Notes under the pieces: generated by a model
What the model was told of the DNA's origin: nothing
The model's database searches: none
The model's input: the letters and a program-made list of their open reading frames with translations, nothing else
Position numbers and translations under genes: made by a program
Assembly (NCBI GenBank): GCA_965660945.1
Contig: CBFIBS010000010.1
Location: forward strand, 47,921 to 111,920
Direction: 5' to 3'
DNA length: 64,000 bases
Origin: UBA7985 sp002711265
GTDB lineage: Bacteria > Pseudomonadota > Alphaproteobacteria > UBA7985
Shown: piece by piece, positions 29,054 through 37,282 of the stretch
How positions within the stretch are numbered: position 1 is the stretch's first letter
How the letters are laid out: each line of letters opens with the position of its first letter

Positions 29054-29231
29054 CAAAAATAGAGCCCTTTGAAATAATCGAGCAACGCAAATTGCAACGG
29101 CGGGACTTTGTTGGGTTCAGCGGTACAAATACGCGGCCACTCGGGCCAAACCTGCGATTTTCCCTGAATTTAGGGGGGGTGGCTGTGTTGATTGGGTACC
29201 GAACCGCCCCACTTCGTTCTGATTTTTCACG

Positions 29232-29260
29232 TTATGCGCGTATTTCGATACATTATGCGC
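29232..29260 (-). promoter_or_regulatory. Paired GCGCATAA motifs upstream of the larger OmpA-like gene
   Basis: On the minus (coding) strand two GCGCATAA octamers start at 29260 and 29239, 21 bp (two helical turns) apart, with TATCGAAATAC between them. They lie about 180-207 bp upstream of the start at 29053. The same octamer recurs upstream of two other genes (20845-20852 and 53232/53327), which suggests a regulator or promoter element. This is pattern evidence only. Confidence 0.35.
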
Positions 29261-29297
29261 AGGGACGGAACACCCCGGTATGACGCTTTCTGCAACG

Positions 29298-30407
29298 CTA
29301 TCCGTTATTATGCGCCCGCCATAGCGTTATGCTCATGAGCAGAATCAGTGCGCCACCCTGGTGCGCCGCGCCGAGCGGAATCGGCACGGCATACAGCAGG
29401 GTCACGACCCCCAGAAGGTACTGTCCGACCACGGCCAGCAGGGCTGCAAGTGCCCAGAACCGGACTGGACCCGGCCCGGCGCGCCGGGCGACGATCACCG
29501 CCAAAATTGCGACCAGCAGCACGGTGATGCTGGCGAAAATGCGGTGGTGGAACTGAGCCGCGACCGGGTTTTCGAAGGGGTTCCGCAAAAGGGGCAGCGA
29601 TGACTGATAATCTGGCGGGACCAACCCCTCTCCCATGGTTGGAAATTCGTTGTAGACCAGCCCCGCATTCAGCCCAGCGACAAAGGCCCCCGAGACCAGC
29701 GTCGCCAGTACCAGCACCAGCAGCGCGGTCGGCAGGTTGAGCCAGTGAGCGGCGCTGAACGGCAGTGTGCCGCTCCGGGCCCGGACCCCCAGACCAACGA
29801 AGTACAGCAGGATGATCACCGCCAGCGACAGATGCGCCGCGAGCCGGTAGGCCGACACGTCGATCAGGTCGGTGTCGAAGCCACTGCTGACCATGTACCA
29901 GCCCAGAAAGCCCTGAAAGCAGATCAGCACGAAGCCGAACACGGCGTGCGGCATCAGCCACGACAGCTGTGGCCAGCGGCCTCGGAACCGGGCGACGGCG
30001 AAGACCACCAGCCCGGCGAGGAAGGCCATGCCGATCAGGCGACCCCAGAGCCGATGGATATATTCCCACCAGAAAATCTGCTTGAAGCCTTCCATAGTCA
30101 GCGCGCCGAGATGCTGCTTCAGGTACTCGCCGGTGAGCTTGTATTCGTCGAAAACACGCAGCCACTCAGCTTCAGACAGCGGTGGAAAGGTGCCCGCGAG
30201 CAGGTTCCATTCCATGATGCTCAGACCGCTTTCCGTCAGCCGGGTGATGGCCCCGATCAGCGCCATGGCGAAGACCAGCGCCGCGGAACCCCAGAGCCAG
30301 ATCAGGACGACGGCGAGACTGCCGATTGAGGGCGCAGGCTGTGCGGGGTTGCTGGGTGCAGCGGCGGCTGAAGCCGGAGAGGAGGAAGGGGGGGTCGCGA
30401 AGCTCAT
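29298..30407 (-). CDS. ctaA: Heme A synthase, COX15/CtaA family
   Basis: A 369-residue membrane protein with eight hydrophobic helices that oxidises heme O to heme A for cytochrome c oxidase. The four heme-ligating histidines are in the expected places: YIHRLWGRL, RLAAHLSLA, AQFHHRIFAS and LGAAHQGGA. NEFPTMGEGLVP is a conserved periplasmic loop. The long type with an N-terminal Pro/Ala-rich extension fits alphaproteobacterial (type 2) enzymes, which lack the Bacillus-type extracellular disulfide cysteines. No other oxidase assembly gene is adjacent. Confidence 0.92.
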   Translation of the reverse strand: MSFATPPSSSPASAAAAPSNPAQPAPSIGSLAVVLIWLWGSAALVFAMALIGAITRLTESGLSIMEWNLLAGTFPPLSEAEWLRVFDEYKLTGEYLKQHLGALTMEGFKQIFWWEYIHRLWGRLIGMAFLAGLVVFAVARFRGRWPQLSWLMPHAVFGFVLICFQGFLGWYMVSSGFDTDLIDVSAYRLAAHLSLAVIILLYFVGLGVRARSGTLPFSAAHWLNLPTALLVLVLATLVSGAFVAGLNAGLVYNEFPTMGEGLVPPDYQSSLPLLRNPFENPVAAQFHHRIFASITVLLVAILAVIVARRAGPGPVRFWALAALLAVVGQYLLGVVTLLYAVPIPLGAAHQGGALILLMSITLWRAHNNG

Positions 30408-30580
30408 ATTGCCGTGAGTGCCTGTGGTTTGACCTTGAGCAGGCGTTGACGCCTGGGGCCTATACGCCGTGTTTGGTTACACATAAGCTGCGCGGGCGAA
30501 AGTCACAGGCGATTGAGCGTCGCAGGCAGCTGGCCTGCACAGGTGCAGGGCCGGAGCGGTGAAAGTATGAGGGTAAGCGC

Positions 30581-31351
30581 ATGAGTGCTGGCGAAAGAAG
30601 AGACCGACCTTCACGCCGCCGGGTCGTGGCGGGGCTTGGGGCCTCCCTGGCTGGCATGCTGGGCGGCGCACCAGCGCTGGGCCAGTCTTCCGCCGCCACT
30701 GCCGCAGACGTGCGTCAGCGCTTTACCCGCACCTTTAAGACCGCGCAGCTGCCGGGCGATTTGGCTGCCATCGGCGCCCGGCTGGGCGCACCCATGCTGC
30801 TGCGGGTGTTCAAGCAGGAGCGGGAGGTCGAGGTCTGGGTGCAGCCCGAGGACCAGCAGACCTTTGTGTTGTTCCGGATTTTTCCGATCTGTTTTTACTC
30901 GGGCAAGCTGGGGCCAAAGGTGAAGGAGGGCGACATGCAGTCGCCCGAGGGCTTCTACTTCGTCGGACCGGCGCAGATGCGCGCCAAGTCGCAGTATCAT
31001 CGCGCCATCGATTTCGCCTTTCCCAATGATTATGACGCCGCGCAGGGCTACACCGGAACCGAGCTGCTGATCCATGGCAACTGTGTTTCCAGCGGCTGCT
31101 ACGCCATGACCGACCCTTTCGTCGAGCAACTCTTTGAACTGGGTTCGGCGACGGCAGCGACGGCGGCGCAAGGGTTCTGGATCCACGCCTTCCCCTTTCA
31201 CATGAACACCGAAGCCCTTGCCGGACAGCAGGACAGTCCGTGGCTCGGGTTCTGGCAGCAACTGAAGGCGGGCTATGACGCCTTCGAGACCAGCCGCGTT
31301 CCGCCCCATATCCGGGTCGAGGGCGGCCGCTACGTGGTCGCAGCAGTCTGA
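30581..31351 (+). CDS. Tat-exported L,D-transpeptidase (YkuD/YafK-like)
   Basis: A 256-residue protein with a twin-arginine signal (SRRRVVAGLGASLAGML followed by GGAPALG). The catalytic core has HGNCVSSGCYAMTD, with H about 165 and nucleophile C173, the L,D-transpeptidase signature. Segments VRVFKQEREVEVWV-like and FRIFPICFYSGKLGPKVKEGD match the YafK group, which cleaves or makes meso-DAP/Lpp linkages. The product therefore modifies murein in the periplasm. ATG 30581 fits. It is transcribed alone ahead of groES, with about 245 bp between. Confidence 0.85.
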   Translation: MSAGERRDRPSRRRVVAGLGASLAGMLGGAPALGQSSAATAADVRQRFTRTFKTAQLPGDLAAIGARLGAPMLLRVFKQEREVEVWVQPEDQQTFVLFRIFPICFYSGKLGPKVKEGDMQSPEGFYFVGPAQMRAKSQYHRAIDFAFPNDYDAAQGYTGTELLIHGNCVSSGCYAMTDPFVEQLFELGSATAATAAQGFWIHAFPFHMNTEALAGQQDSPWLGFWQQLKAGYDAFETSRVPPHIRVEGGRYVVAAV

Positions 31352-31507
31352 GAAAAAGGCGCCCGAAGCCCGGGTCGCAGATGGGCGTTCAGGCGCTGAA
31401 TCGCGCCCGTTTTCAGGGGTGTGCGGAGTCGTCCCTCAATTATTGCAATAGCCGGATGCACAGGTTGCAGACCCCCGGCGGTTGAAGCGCACCTTCTGCG
31501 TCCCTAA

Positions 31508-31534
31508 TTAGCAGTCGTAAGCGAGGAGTGCTAA
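31508..31534 (+). promoter_or_regulatory. CIRCE operator (HrcA binding site) upstream of groESL
   Basis: TTAGCAGTC-N9-GAGTGCTAA matches the CIRCE consensus TTAGCACTC-N9-GAGTGCTAA except for one base in the left arm. It lies 64 bp upstream of the groES start. CIRCE is bound by the heat-shock repressor HrcA, so groESL is expected to be de-repressed by heat. hrcA itself is not in the window. Confidence 0.95.
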
Positions 31535-31597
31535 TCAGCGCGCCCCGCCCCGTATCCGGGACTATTTTTTTAACTTCATGAGTATGGAGAGGGACAG

Positions 31598-31888
31598 ATG
31601 AAGTTTCGTCCATTGCACGACCGCGTTCTGATCAAGCGGCTCGACAGCGAAGAAAAGACCGCTGGCGGCCTGATCATTCCCGACACTGCCAAAGAGAAGC
31701 CGATGGAAGGCGAAGTCATCGCTGTCGGCGAAGGCGCCTACAACGACGATGGCGACCGCATCAAGCCGGACCTCAAGGCCGGTGACAAGGTTCTGTTCGG
31801 TAAGTGGAACGGCACCGAGGTCAAGATCGACGGTGAAGACCTGCTGATCATGAAAGAAAGCGAAATCATGGGCGTGCTCGAAGCCTGA
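31598..31888 (+). CDS. groES: Co-chaperonin GroES
   Basis: A 96-residue Hsp10. MKFRPLHDRVLIKRLDSEEK, the mobile-loop region KTAGGLIIPDTAKEKPMEG and DLLIMKESEIMGVLE are all typical. It forms the heptameric lid on GroEL. ATG 31598 is preceded by GGAGAGGGACAG. The gene is controlled by the CIRCE element just upstream and is followed after 56 bp by groEL in the standard operon. Confidence 0.98.
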   Translation: MKFRPLHDRVLIKRLDSEEKTAGGLIIPDTAKEKPMEGEVIAVGEGAYNDDGDRIKPDLKAGDKVLFGKWNGTEVKIDGEDLLIMKESEIMGVLEA

Positions 31889-31944
31889 GCTTCGCCGCCA
31901 ATGATCACTTCAATCTGATATCGAATTAAGAAGGAGCCTCACTC

Positions 31945-33585
31945 ATGGCTGCAAAAATCGTAAAGTTCGGCGGTTCCGCCCGGTCCAAGATGCTGGACGG
32001 CGTGAACACCCTCGCTGACGCTGTGAAAGTCACTCTCGGCCCGAAAGGCCGTAACGTTGTTCTCGACAAGGCCTTCGGCGCACCGCGCGTGACCAAGGAC
32101 GGTGTATCCGTTGCCAAGGAAATCGAACTCGAGGACAAGTTCGAAAACATGGGCGCGCAGATGCTGCGTGAAGTTGCATCCAAGACCAACGACGTGGCCG
32201 GTGACGGCACCACCACGGCGACGGTTCTGGCTCAGGCCATCGTCAACGAAGGCGCCAAGTCCGTTGCCGCCGGCATGAACCCTATGGACCTCAAGCGCGG
32301 TGTCGATTCTGCCGTTGCCAAGGTCGTGGACAAGCTGCACGCGATGTCCAAGGACATTTCTACCAACGAGGAAGTGGCGCAAGTCGGCACCATCTCCGCG
32401 AACGGCGAAGTCGAAATCGGCTCCATGATCGCGGAAGCCATGCAGCGCGTCGGCAACAACGGTGTGATCACCGTCGAAGAAGCCAAATCGCTTGAGACCG
32501 AACTCGATGTCGTCGAAGGCATGCAGTTCGACCGCGGTTACCTCTCGCCATACTTCGTGACCAACACCGAAAAGATGGTTACCGAATTCGACGATCCGCT
32601 GATCCTGATCCACGAAAAGAAGCTGTCCTCGCTGCAGCCACTGGTCGGCATTCTCGAGGCTGTGATCCAGTCCTCCCGTCCGCTGGTGATCATCGCTGAA
32701 GACGTCGAAGGCGAAGCGCTGGCGACGCTGGTGGTTAACAAGCTGCGGGGCGGCCTGAAGATCGCTGCTGTTAAGGCGCCTGGCTTCGGCGACCGCCGTA
32801 AGGCCATGCTCGAAGACATTGCGATCCTGACCAACGGGACCGTCATCTCCGAAGACGTCGGCATCAAGCTCGACAACGTGACCCTCGAGATGCTCGGCAC
32901 GGCTAAGCGCGTGGTGATCAACAAGGAAGAGACCACCATCGTTGACGGTGCCGGCGACAAGGATGCGATCGAAGGCCGTTGCGCCCAGATCAACGCCCAG
33001 GTCGAAGTCACCACCTCCGACTACGACCGCGAGAAGCTGCAGGAGCGTCTGGCCAAGCTGTCCGGCGGTGTGGCTGTCCTCCGCGTCGGCGGTGCAACCG
33101 AAGTTGAAGTGAAGGAACGCAAGGACCGCGTTGAGGATGCGATGAACGCAACCCGCGCTGCAGTCGAAGAGGGCATTCTGCCCGGCGGCGGCACGGCCCT
33201 GCTCTACGCCACGCAGGTGCTAGACGGCATGGAAGGCGAGAACGCCGACCAGACCGCAGGTATCGCCATCGTTCGGCGTGCGCTGCAGGCGCCGCTGCGT
33301 CAGATCGCGGCCAACGCCGGTGTCGAGGGTTCGATCATCGTCGGCAAGCTGCTTGAGGGCGGCAACGAAAGCCAAGGCTTCAACGCCCAGACCGAAGAGT
33401 ACGTGGACATGATTGCCACCGGTATCGTCGATCCGACCAAGGTCGTCCGTACCGCTCTGACCGACGCGTCTTCGGTGGCAGCGCTGCTGATCACCACCGA
33501 GGCCATGGTCTCCGACGCACCGGTCAAGGACGCACCGGCCGGCGGTATGCCGGGCGGCATGCCCGACATGGGCGGCATGATGTAA
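31945..33585 (+). CDS. groEL: Chaperonin GroEL
   Basis: A 546-residue Hsp60 with all expected motifs: KVTLGPKGRNVVLDKAFG, the ATP-binding TNDVAGDGTTTATVLAQAI and the C-terminal PGGMPDMGGMM tail. Length is normal. AAGGAGCC precedes ATG 31945. Codon use is smoother and more highly biased than in its neighbours, as expected for a highly expressed gene. A terminator follows within 50 bp. Confidence 0.98.
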   Translation: MAAKIVKFGGSARSKMLDGVNTLADAVKVTLGPKGRNVVLDKAFGAPRVTKDGVSVAKEIELEDKFENMGAQMLREVASKTNDVAGDGTTTATVLAQAIVNEGAKSVAAGMNPMDLKRGVDSAVAKVVDKLHAMSKDISTNEEVAQVGTISANGEVEIGSMIAEAMQRVGNNGVITVEEAKSLETELDVVEGMQFDRGYLSPYFVTNTEKMVTEFDDPLILIHEKKLSSLQPLVGILEAVIQSSRPLVIIAEDVEGEALATLVVNKLRGGLKIAAVKAPGFGDRRKAMLEDIAILTNGTVISEDVGIKLDNVTLEMLGTAKRVVINKEETTIVDGAGDKDAIEGRCAQINAQVEVTTSDYDREKLQERLAKLSGGVAVLRVGGATEVEVKERKDRVEDAMNATRAAVEEGILPGGGTALLYATQVLDGMEGENADQTAGIAIVRRALQAPLRQIAANAGVEGSIIVGKLLEGGNESQGFNAQTEEYVDMIATGIVDPTKVVRTALTDASSVAALLITTEAMVSDAPVKDAPAGGMPGGMPDMGGMM

Positions 33586-33632
33586 ATCACCGCTTTCACT
33601 GGCCCCGGGGTTCCGGGGTCGGGCAGAGAACA

Positions 33633-33666
33633 GGGCGTTGGAGTCTCGGCTTCAGCGCCCTTTTTT
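33633..33666 (+). terminator. Rho-independent terminator after groEL
   Basis: GGGCGTTGGAG pairs with CTTCAGCGCCC (one G-U and one mismatch) around a short loop and is followed by TTTTTT (33661-33666), 48 bp after the groEL stop codon. Confidence 0.85.
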
Positions 33667-33704
33667 GTGGTGAGATAAGAGCCAGACACCACCGGACTGC
33701 GGGG

Positions 33705-34643
33705 TTAGGGGAGCTGTGACAGCCGGTCGATGAGCAGTTGCCAGTAACCCGCGACATCGACATGACGCAGATAGAGCACGTTGGCCGGGCGATCGGTGAC
33801 ACGCCACCAGTCGGCCACCGTCATCCCGCGGGTTAAGGCGGAGCCGGTTTCGATTTCGACGTTGATGAAACGCCCGCCGTAGAGGTCGGGTTGCAGCAGG
33901 TAGGCGACGACGTTGGGGTCGTGCAGGGGTCCGCCCTGCGAGCCGTATTTCTCCACGTCGAAGCGCTCGAAAAAGTCCAGCAGGCCCGCCGTCGCCGGGC
34001 CGGCGGCATTGGGCATGGCACGGAAATCGGCGATGATCGCGTCGCTGGTCAGGGTCTGGTGTGTCAGATCCAGCGGGATCATGACCACTGGCGCGCCGCA
34101 ATGCATGACCAGATCGGCGGCTTCCGGGTCGACGTAGATATTGAACTCGGCCGCCGGCGTGGTGTTGCCGCCCTCGAACAGGCCACCGCCCATGAGCACG
34201 ATTTCGCGCAGGCGCGGGCTGATCTCTGGCGCCTGACGCAGCGCCTGCCCCAGATTGGTCAGCGGTCCGAGGGCGCAGAGGGTCAGGGTTCCCGGTTCTG
34301 CGTCCATGACGGCTTCGATGATGAAGTCCACGGCGTGGCCCTCGGCCAGCGGCATCGAGGGCTCGGGCAGGTCATAGCCGTCCAGACCGGTCTTGCCGTG
34401 GACGTATTCCGCCGTGACCAGTTCACGCTCCAGTGGGGCGCTTGCACCGGCATAGACCGGGACGTCGGTCCGGCCGGCCAGCTCGCACACGATCCGGGCG
34501 TTGCGGCTGGTCAGGGCGAGGGGTACGTTGCCGGCCACGCAGGTGACGCCGCGCACGTCCAGCTCGGGCGAGGCGAGGGCGAGCAGGATCGCCAAGGCGT
34601 CGTCCTGGCCGGGATCGGTGTCGATGATGATGGGACGGGGCAT
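33705..34643 (-). CDS. Inosine-uridine preferring nucleoside hydrolase
   Basis: A 312-residue nucleoside hydrolase that cleaves the N-glycosidic bond of ribonucleosides for salvage. The calcium-binding N-terminal motif DTDPGQDDALA is intact, followed by GVTCVAGNVPLALTSRNA, LCALGPLTNLGQAL and VLMGGG, and the C-terminal HDPNVVAYLL motif with the conserved His-Asp. The substrate range is not predictable. The gene converges on groEL and has about 560 bp of non-coding, repeat-containing DNA upstream of its start. Confidence 0.92.
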   Translation of the reverse strand: MPRPIIIDTDPGQDDALAILLALASPELDVRGVTCVAGNVPLALTSRNARIVCELAGRTDVPVYAGASAPLERELVTAEYVHGKTGLDGYDLPEPSMPLAEGHAVDFIIEAVMDAEPGTLTLCALGPLTNLGQALRQAPEISPRLREIVLMGGGLFEGGNTTPAAEFNIYVDPEAADLVMHCGAPVVMIPLDLTHQTLTSDAIIADFRAMPNAAGPATAGLLDFFERFDVEKYGSQGGPLHDPNVVAYLLQPDLYGGRFINVEIETGSALTRGMTVADWWRVTDRPANVLYLRHVDVAGYWQLLIDRLSQLP

Positions 34644-35202
34644 GGGTGGGGGCCACTCCGGGACCGTTAAAGGCAGAGGACCACAGTCTTCAGCATTTTA
34701 AGACAGGGGTCCAGCCGTCTGAGCTCAATGGGGTTCAGGATGCAGGCTTCAGGATTCGCGGCGGGGCCAAGCGTCGCGCATTTTCACAGAAAATGCGGAA
34801 CGGCTTCAGGTCGCGCGTAGCGCGGCCTGTCCGTTTGACTGCGCGGGGGAGATTTGTAAGCCGCGAAGCGGCGTCAAATCTAGCACGCCACTTCTTTCAC
34901 TTTACCCTCAAAACGGGTGCACCTGCGAGCGTGTGGAAGAGCTTCGGAGGAACGACACTTAAAACGCTTCGACAGGATCAGGCTGAACATCGCGTGTTGA
35001 GTGTCATCCCATGGGTGGCGCGCTCGGTCCTCGGCCGCTTCGCGGCCTTCGGCCCTCCCACGCGCACTCTTGAAGTTGGGCTCAAACGCGGGTTGGCGAA
35101 GGGGCCTGGAACAGGTCTGCGCGCCCTCTTCCGAGCAACCAGCGCCGGTTATTTGCGCGGAGAGGCTTGGCAGCTGCCCCCGAAACAGGCTTTTGTGCCC
35201 CC
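34644..35202. other. Non-coding region with repeats upstream of the cobalamin operon
   Basis: This 559 bp gap between the nucleoside hydrolase start and cbiD contains repeat copy A (34757-34888) and its tail to about 34945. A second, weaker segment (about 35020-35105) has the GGCCGC-TTCG-CGGCC hairpin and a GAAGTT..GCTCAAA tail resembling the 54988-55345 region. A plus-strand open frame spans it, but its codon pattern is set by the hairpins. No cobalamin riboswitch (B12-box-like) sequence was recognised. The cbiD promoter must lie here or further upstream. Confidence 0.5.
34757..34888. repeat. Intergenic repeat copy A (132 bp core)
   Basis: This core is about 90% identical (13 mismatches, no gaps by eye) to 55174-55305. 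It contains two conserved structures: CGCATTTTC-N3-GAAAATGCG (34777-34797) and a compound hairpin AGATTTG-taa-GCCGC-gaa-GCGGC-gt-CAAATCT (34850-34881). It is not inside a gene. Similarity continues less strictly into a tail with CTCAAAACG (about 34907-34915). Confidence 0.85.
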
Positions 35203-36318
35203 ATGAGCATCTCGACCGTCCCAACGCCGAAGCGACCCGAGGAAACCACGGCCCTGCGCCGGGGGTGGACCACGGGTGCCTGCGCGGCTGCTGCCTCGGC
35301 TGCTGCCTTCGAGGCGCTCTCCGGGCGTGGCTTCGAAGACCCGGTGACGCTGACCCTGCCGGGCGGCCAGACCCCGGCCTTCGCCCTCGCCCACGAAGCC
35401 CGATCCGAAGACCCCTCCAATCCCTGGGCAGAGGCGGGCATCATCAAGGACGCCGGCGACGACCCCGACATCACCCATGGCGCGCTCGTCAAAGCCCGCC
35501 TGCGCCCGGGTCCCAGCGGCAGCGGCCTGCGGTTCGAGTCCGGCGAGGGTGTTGGCACCGTGACCAAACCCGGCCTGCCCATCGCCGTCGGCGAGCCCTC
35601 GATCACCCCCGGGCCGCGCGAGCAGATCACCGCCGCGCTGCAGGCCCGGAACGGCGGCCGCATCCCTGACGTGGTTGTCACCCTGTCCATCCCCGGCGGT
35701 GAGGACATGGCCCGCCAGACCCTGAACCCACGCCTCGGGGTGGTCGGGGGCCTGTCGATCCTCGGCACCACTGGGATCGTCATCCCCTATTCCTGCAGCT
35801 CGTGGATCCATTCCATCCACCGTGGGATCGACGTCGCCCGGGCGCTCGGCATCGACCACGTCATCGGCTCGACCGGCGACCGCTCGGAGCAGGCTGCCCG
35901 CCAGCTGTTCAATGCCCCAGACGAAAGCCTGCTCGACATGGGCGACTTTGCCGGGGGCATGCTCAAATACCTCGCCCGTCATCCGGTGCCACGGGTCACT
36001 ATCGCAGGCGGCATCGGCAAGCTGACCAAGCTCGCTCAAGGAGCGCTCGACCTGCATTCCGGGCGCTCACAGGTCGATATCGGTTTCCTCACCAGTCTGG
36101 TCGAAGCCGGCGAGCAAGCCGCCGGCAGCGCCCTGGACTTGTCCGAGGTCGATACAGCGGCTCAGGCCCTGCTCGCCTGCGAGGCGGCCTCGGTGCCGCT
36201 TGGCGATCTGGTTGCCGCCCGGGCCCAGCAGACGGCGCAGGCGGTGGTGAATGACGCTTCCCGGGTCGACATCCTCGTCTTTGACCGCAGCGGCAGGCTG
36301 GTGGGTCGTGCCGACTGA
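35203..36318 (+). CDS. cbiD: Cobalt-precorrin-5B (C1)-methyltransferase CbiD
   Basis: A 371-residue CbiD homologue that methylates C1 of the corrin precursor. Signature regions are the N-terminal LRRGWTTGACAAAASAAA, LNPRLGVVGGLSILGTTGIV and PYSCSSWIHSIHRGIDVA. In the oxygen-dependent pathway the equivalent step is usually done by CobF, but some proteobacteria use CbiD instead. ATG 35203 gives the family N-terminus, and the upstream in-frame extension is not conserved. It is the first gene of the plus-strand cob operon and overlaps cobK by 11 bp. Confidence 0.95.
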   Translation: MSISTVPTPKRPEETTALRRGWTTGACAAAASAAAFEALSGRGFEDPVTLTLPGGQTPAFALAHEARSEDPSNPWAEAGIIKDAGDDPDITHGALVKARLRPGPSGSGLRFESGEGVGTVTKPGLPIAVGEPSITPGPREQITAALQARNGGRIPDVVVTLSIPGGEDMARQTLNPRLGVVGGLSILGTTGIVIPYSCSSWIHSIHRGIDVARALGIDHVIGSTGDRSEQAARQLFNAPDESLLDMGDFAGGMLKYLARHPVPRVTIAGGIGKLTKLAQGALDLHSGRSQVDIGFLTSLVEAGEQAAGSALDLSEVDTAAQALLACEAASVPLGDLVAARAQQTAQAVVNDASRVDILVFDRSGRLVGRAD

Positions 36319-37228
36319 CGCGCGGCGTCCAGGCGCGCAGCATCCCGGCGCGCAGCATCCCGGCGCCGGGCATCACGTGCTGATCCTTGGCGGCACGCGC
36401 GACGCCCGCCAGCTCGCCGAAGCCCTCGCCGCGCAGGGGCTCCGGGTGACGTTTGCGCTCCACAAGCCCACGGGTGCAGTCCCGCCGCCGTCCGGATGCA
36501 GCCTGCACCTCGGCTCTTTCGGCGGGGAAGAGGGTCTTGCCGACTTCATCCGCGCGCAGGGGGTGACCCAGTGGGTCAACGCCCTGCATCCTCACGCCGC
36601 GACCATGCAGGCGCGGACGATCAAACTGGCGCCGGCGGTCGGGCTGCCCTTCCACCGCCTCGAACGACCCCTTTGGCAGCCCGGAGCGGGTGACCGTTGG
36701 TCCCGGCACGACAGCGTCGAGGCGCTGATCGCCGGGGTCGCAAGAATGGGTCCGCCCGCCCACGGCAAACCTGAAACCGCCACCGTCACGGCCGCAGCTG
36801 CAGCCACAGCCACAGCCACGGACACGGCCACAGACACAGACACGGGCGCCCGCCGCCACCGGCTGCTGCTCACAGTCGGTCCGCAGTCGCTGGCCGATTT
36901 CCTGCCACTGACCGGTCCCGGGATCGAGGCGGCGCTGTTTACCCGTCGCTTCGACAGCGCCCGGGGTGAAGCCTTCGACCATCTCGTCACGTGGATCGAT
37001 GGCGCGCCCGACCCTGACCTCGCAACCGAAACTGCGCTGATCGAAGCCCACCGCATCACCGCTCTGGTAACCAAGAACAGCGGTGGTCCGCGACCCGCCA
37101 AGCTCGACGCCGCCGCAACGGCCGGTTTGCCGGTATTCCTGCTCAACCCACCCCGGCTCGCAGGCCCCGCCTACAGCCGCTGGTCGGATATTAGTGACGC
37201 TGTACTGGCCGTGGCGGATTTGCGATAG
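36308..37228 (+). CDS. cobK: Precorrin-6A (cobalt-precorrin-6A) reductase
   Basis: A 306-residue CobK/CbiJ that reduces the C18-C19 double bond of precorrin-6A with NADPH. HVLILGGTRDARQLAEALAA is the family start, and LHPHAATMQARTI and VTKNSGGPRPAKLDAA fit. It starts at GTG 36308 inside cbiD. Two oddities are visible. An N-terminal in-frame repeat (GAQHP twice) comes from a 15 bp DNA repeat. A low-complexity Ala/Thr/Asp stretch of about 25 residues near 157-182, from tandem ACAGCCACAG-like repeats, sits between the two Rossmann-like halves. Confidence 0.92.
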   Translation: MPTDARRPGAQHPGAQHPGAGHHVLILGGTRDARQLAEALAAQGLRVTFALHKPTGAVPPPSGCSLHLGSFGGEEGLADFIRAQGVTQWVNALHPHAATMQARTIKLAPAVGLPFHRLERPLWQPGAGDRWSRHDSVEALIAGVARMGPPAHGKPETATVTAAAAATATATDTATDTDTGARRHRLLLTVGPQSLADFLPLTGPGIEAALFTRRFDSARGEAFDHLVTWIDGAPDPDLATETALIEAHRITALVTKNSGGPRPAKLDAAATAGLPVFLLNPPRLAGPAYSRWSDISDAVLAVADLR

Positions 37229-37282
37229 ATTGAGTCTCGCCCAACGCCATCGCGCACTCGCTTTGGACCTAAGGTCACCGCC

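Noticed and set aside
29303..29316. A further GCGCATAA copy near 29310
   Set aside because: It lies inside the last codons of ctaA (Ala-His-Asn), so it is explained by coding sequence and was not counted as a regulatory site.
34646..35206. 186-residue plus-strand frame in the repeat region before cbiD, sharing a peptide stretch with a 97-residue frame at 55210-55503
   Set aside because: The shared peptide simply reflects the shared repeat DNA. Conservation follows hairpins rather than codons, and no start signal is present. Kept as a repeat, not a gene.
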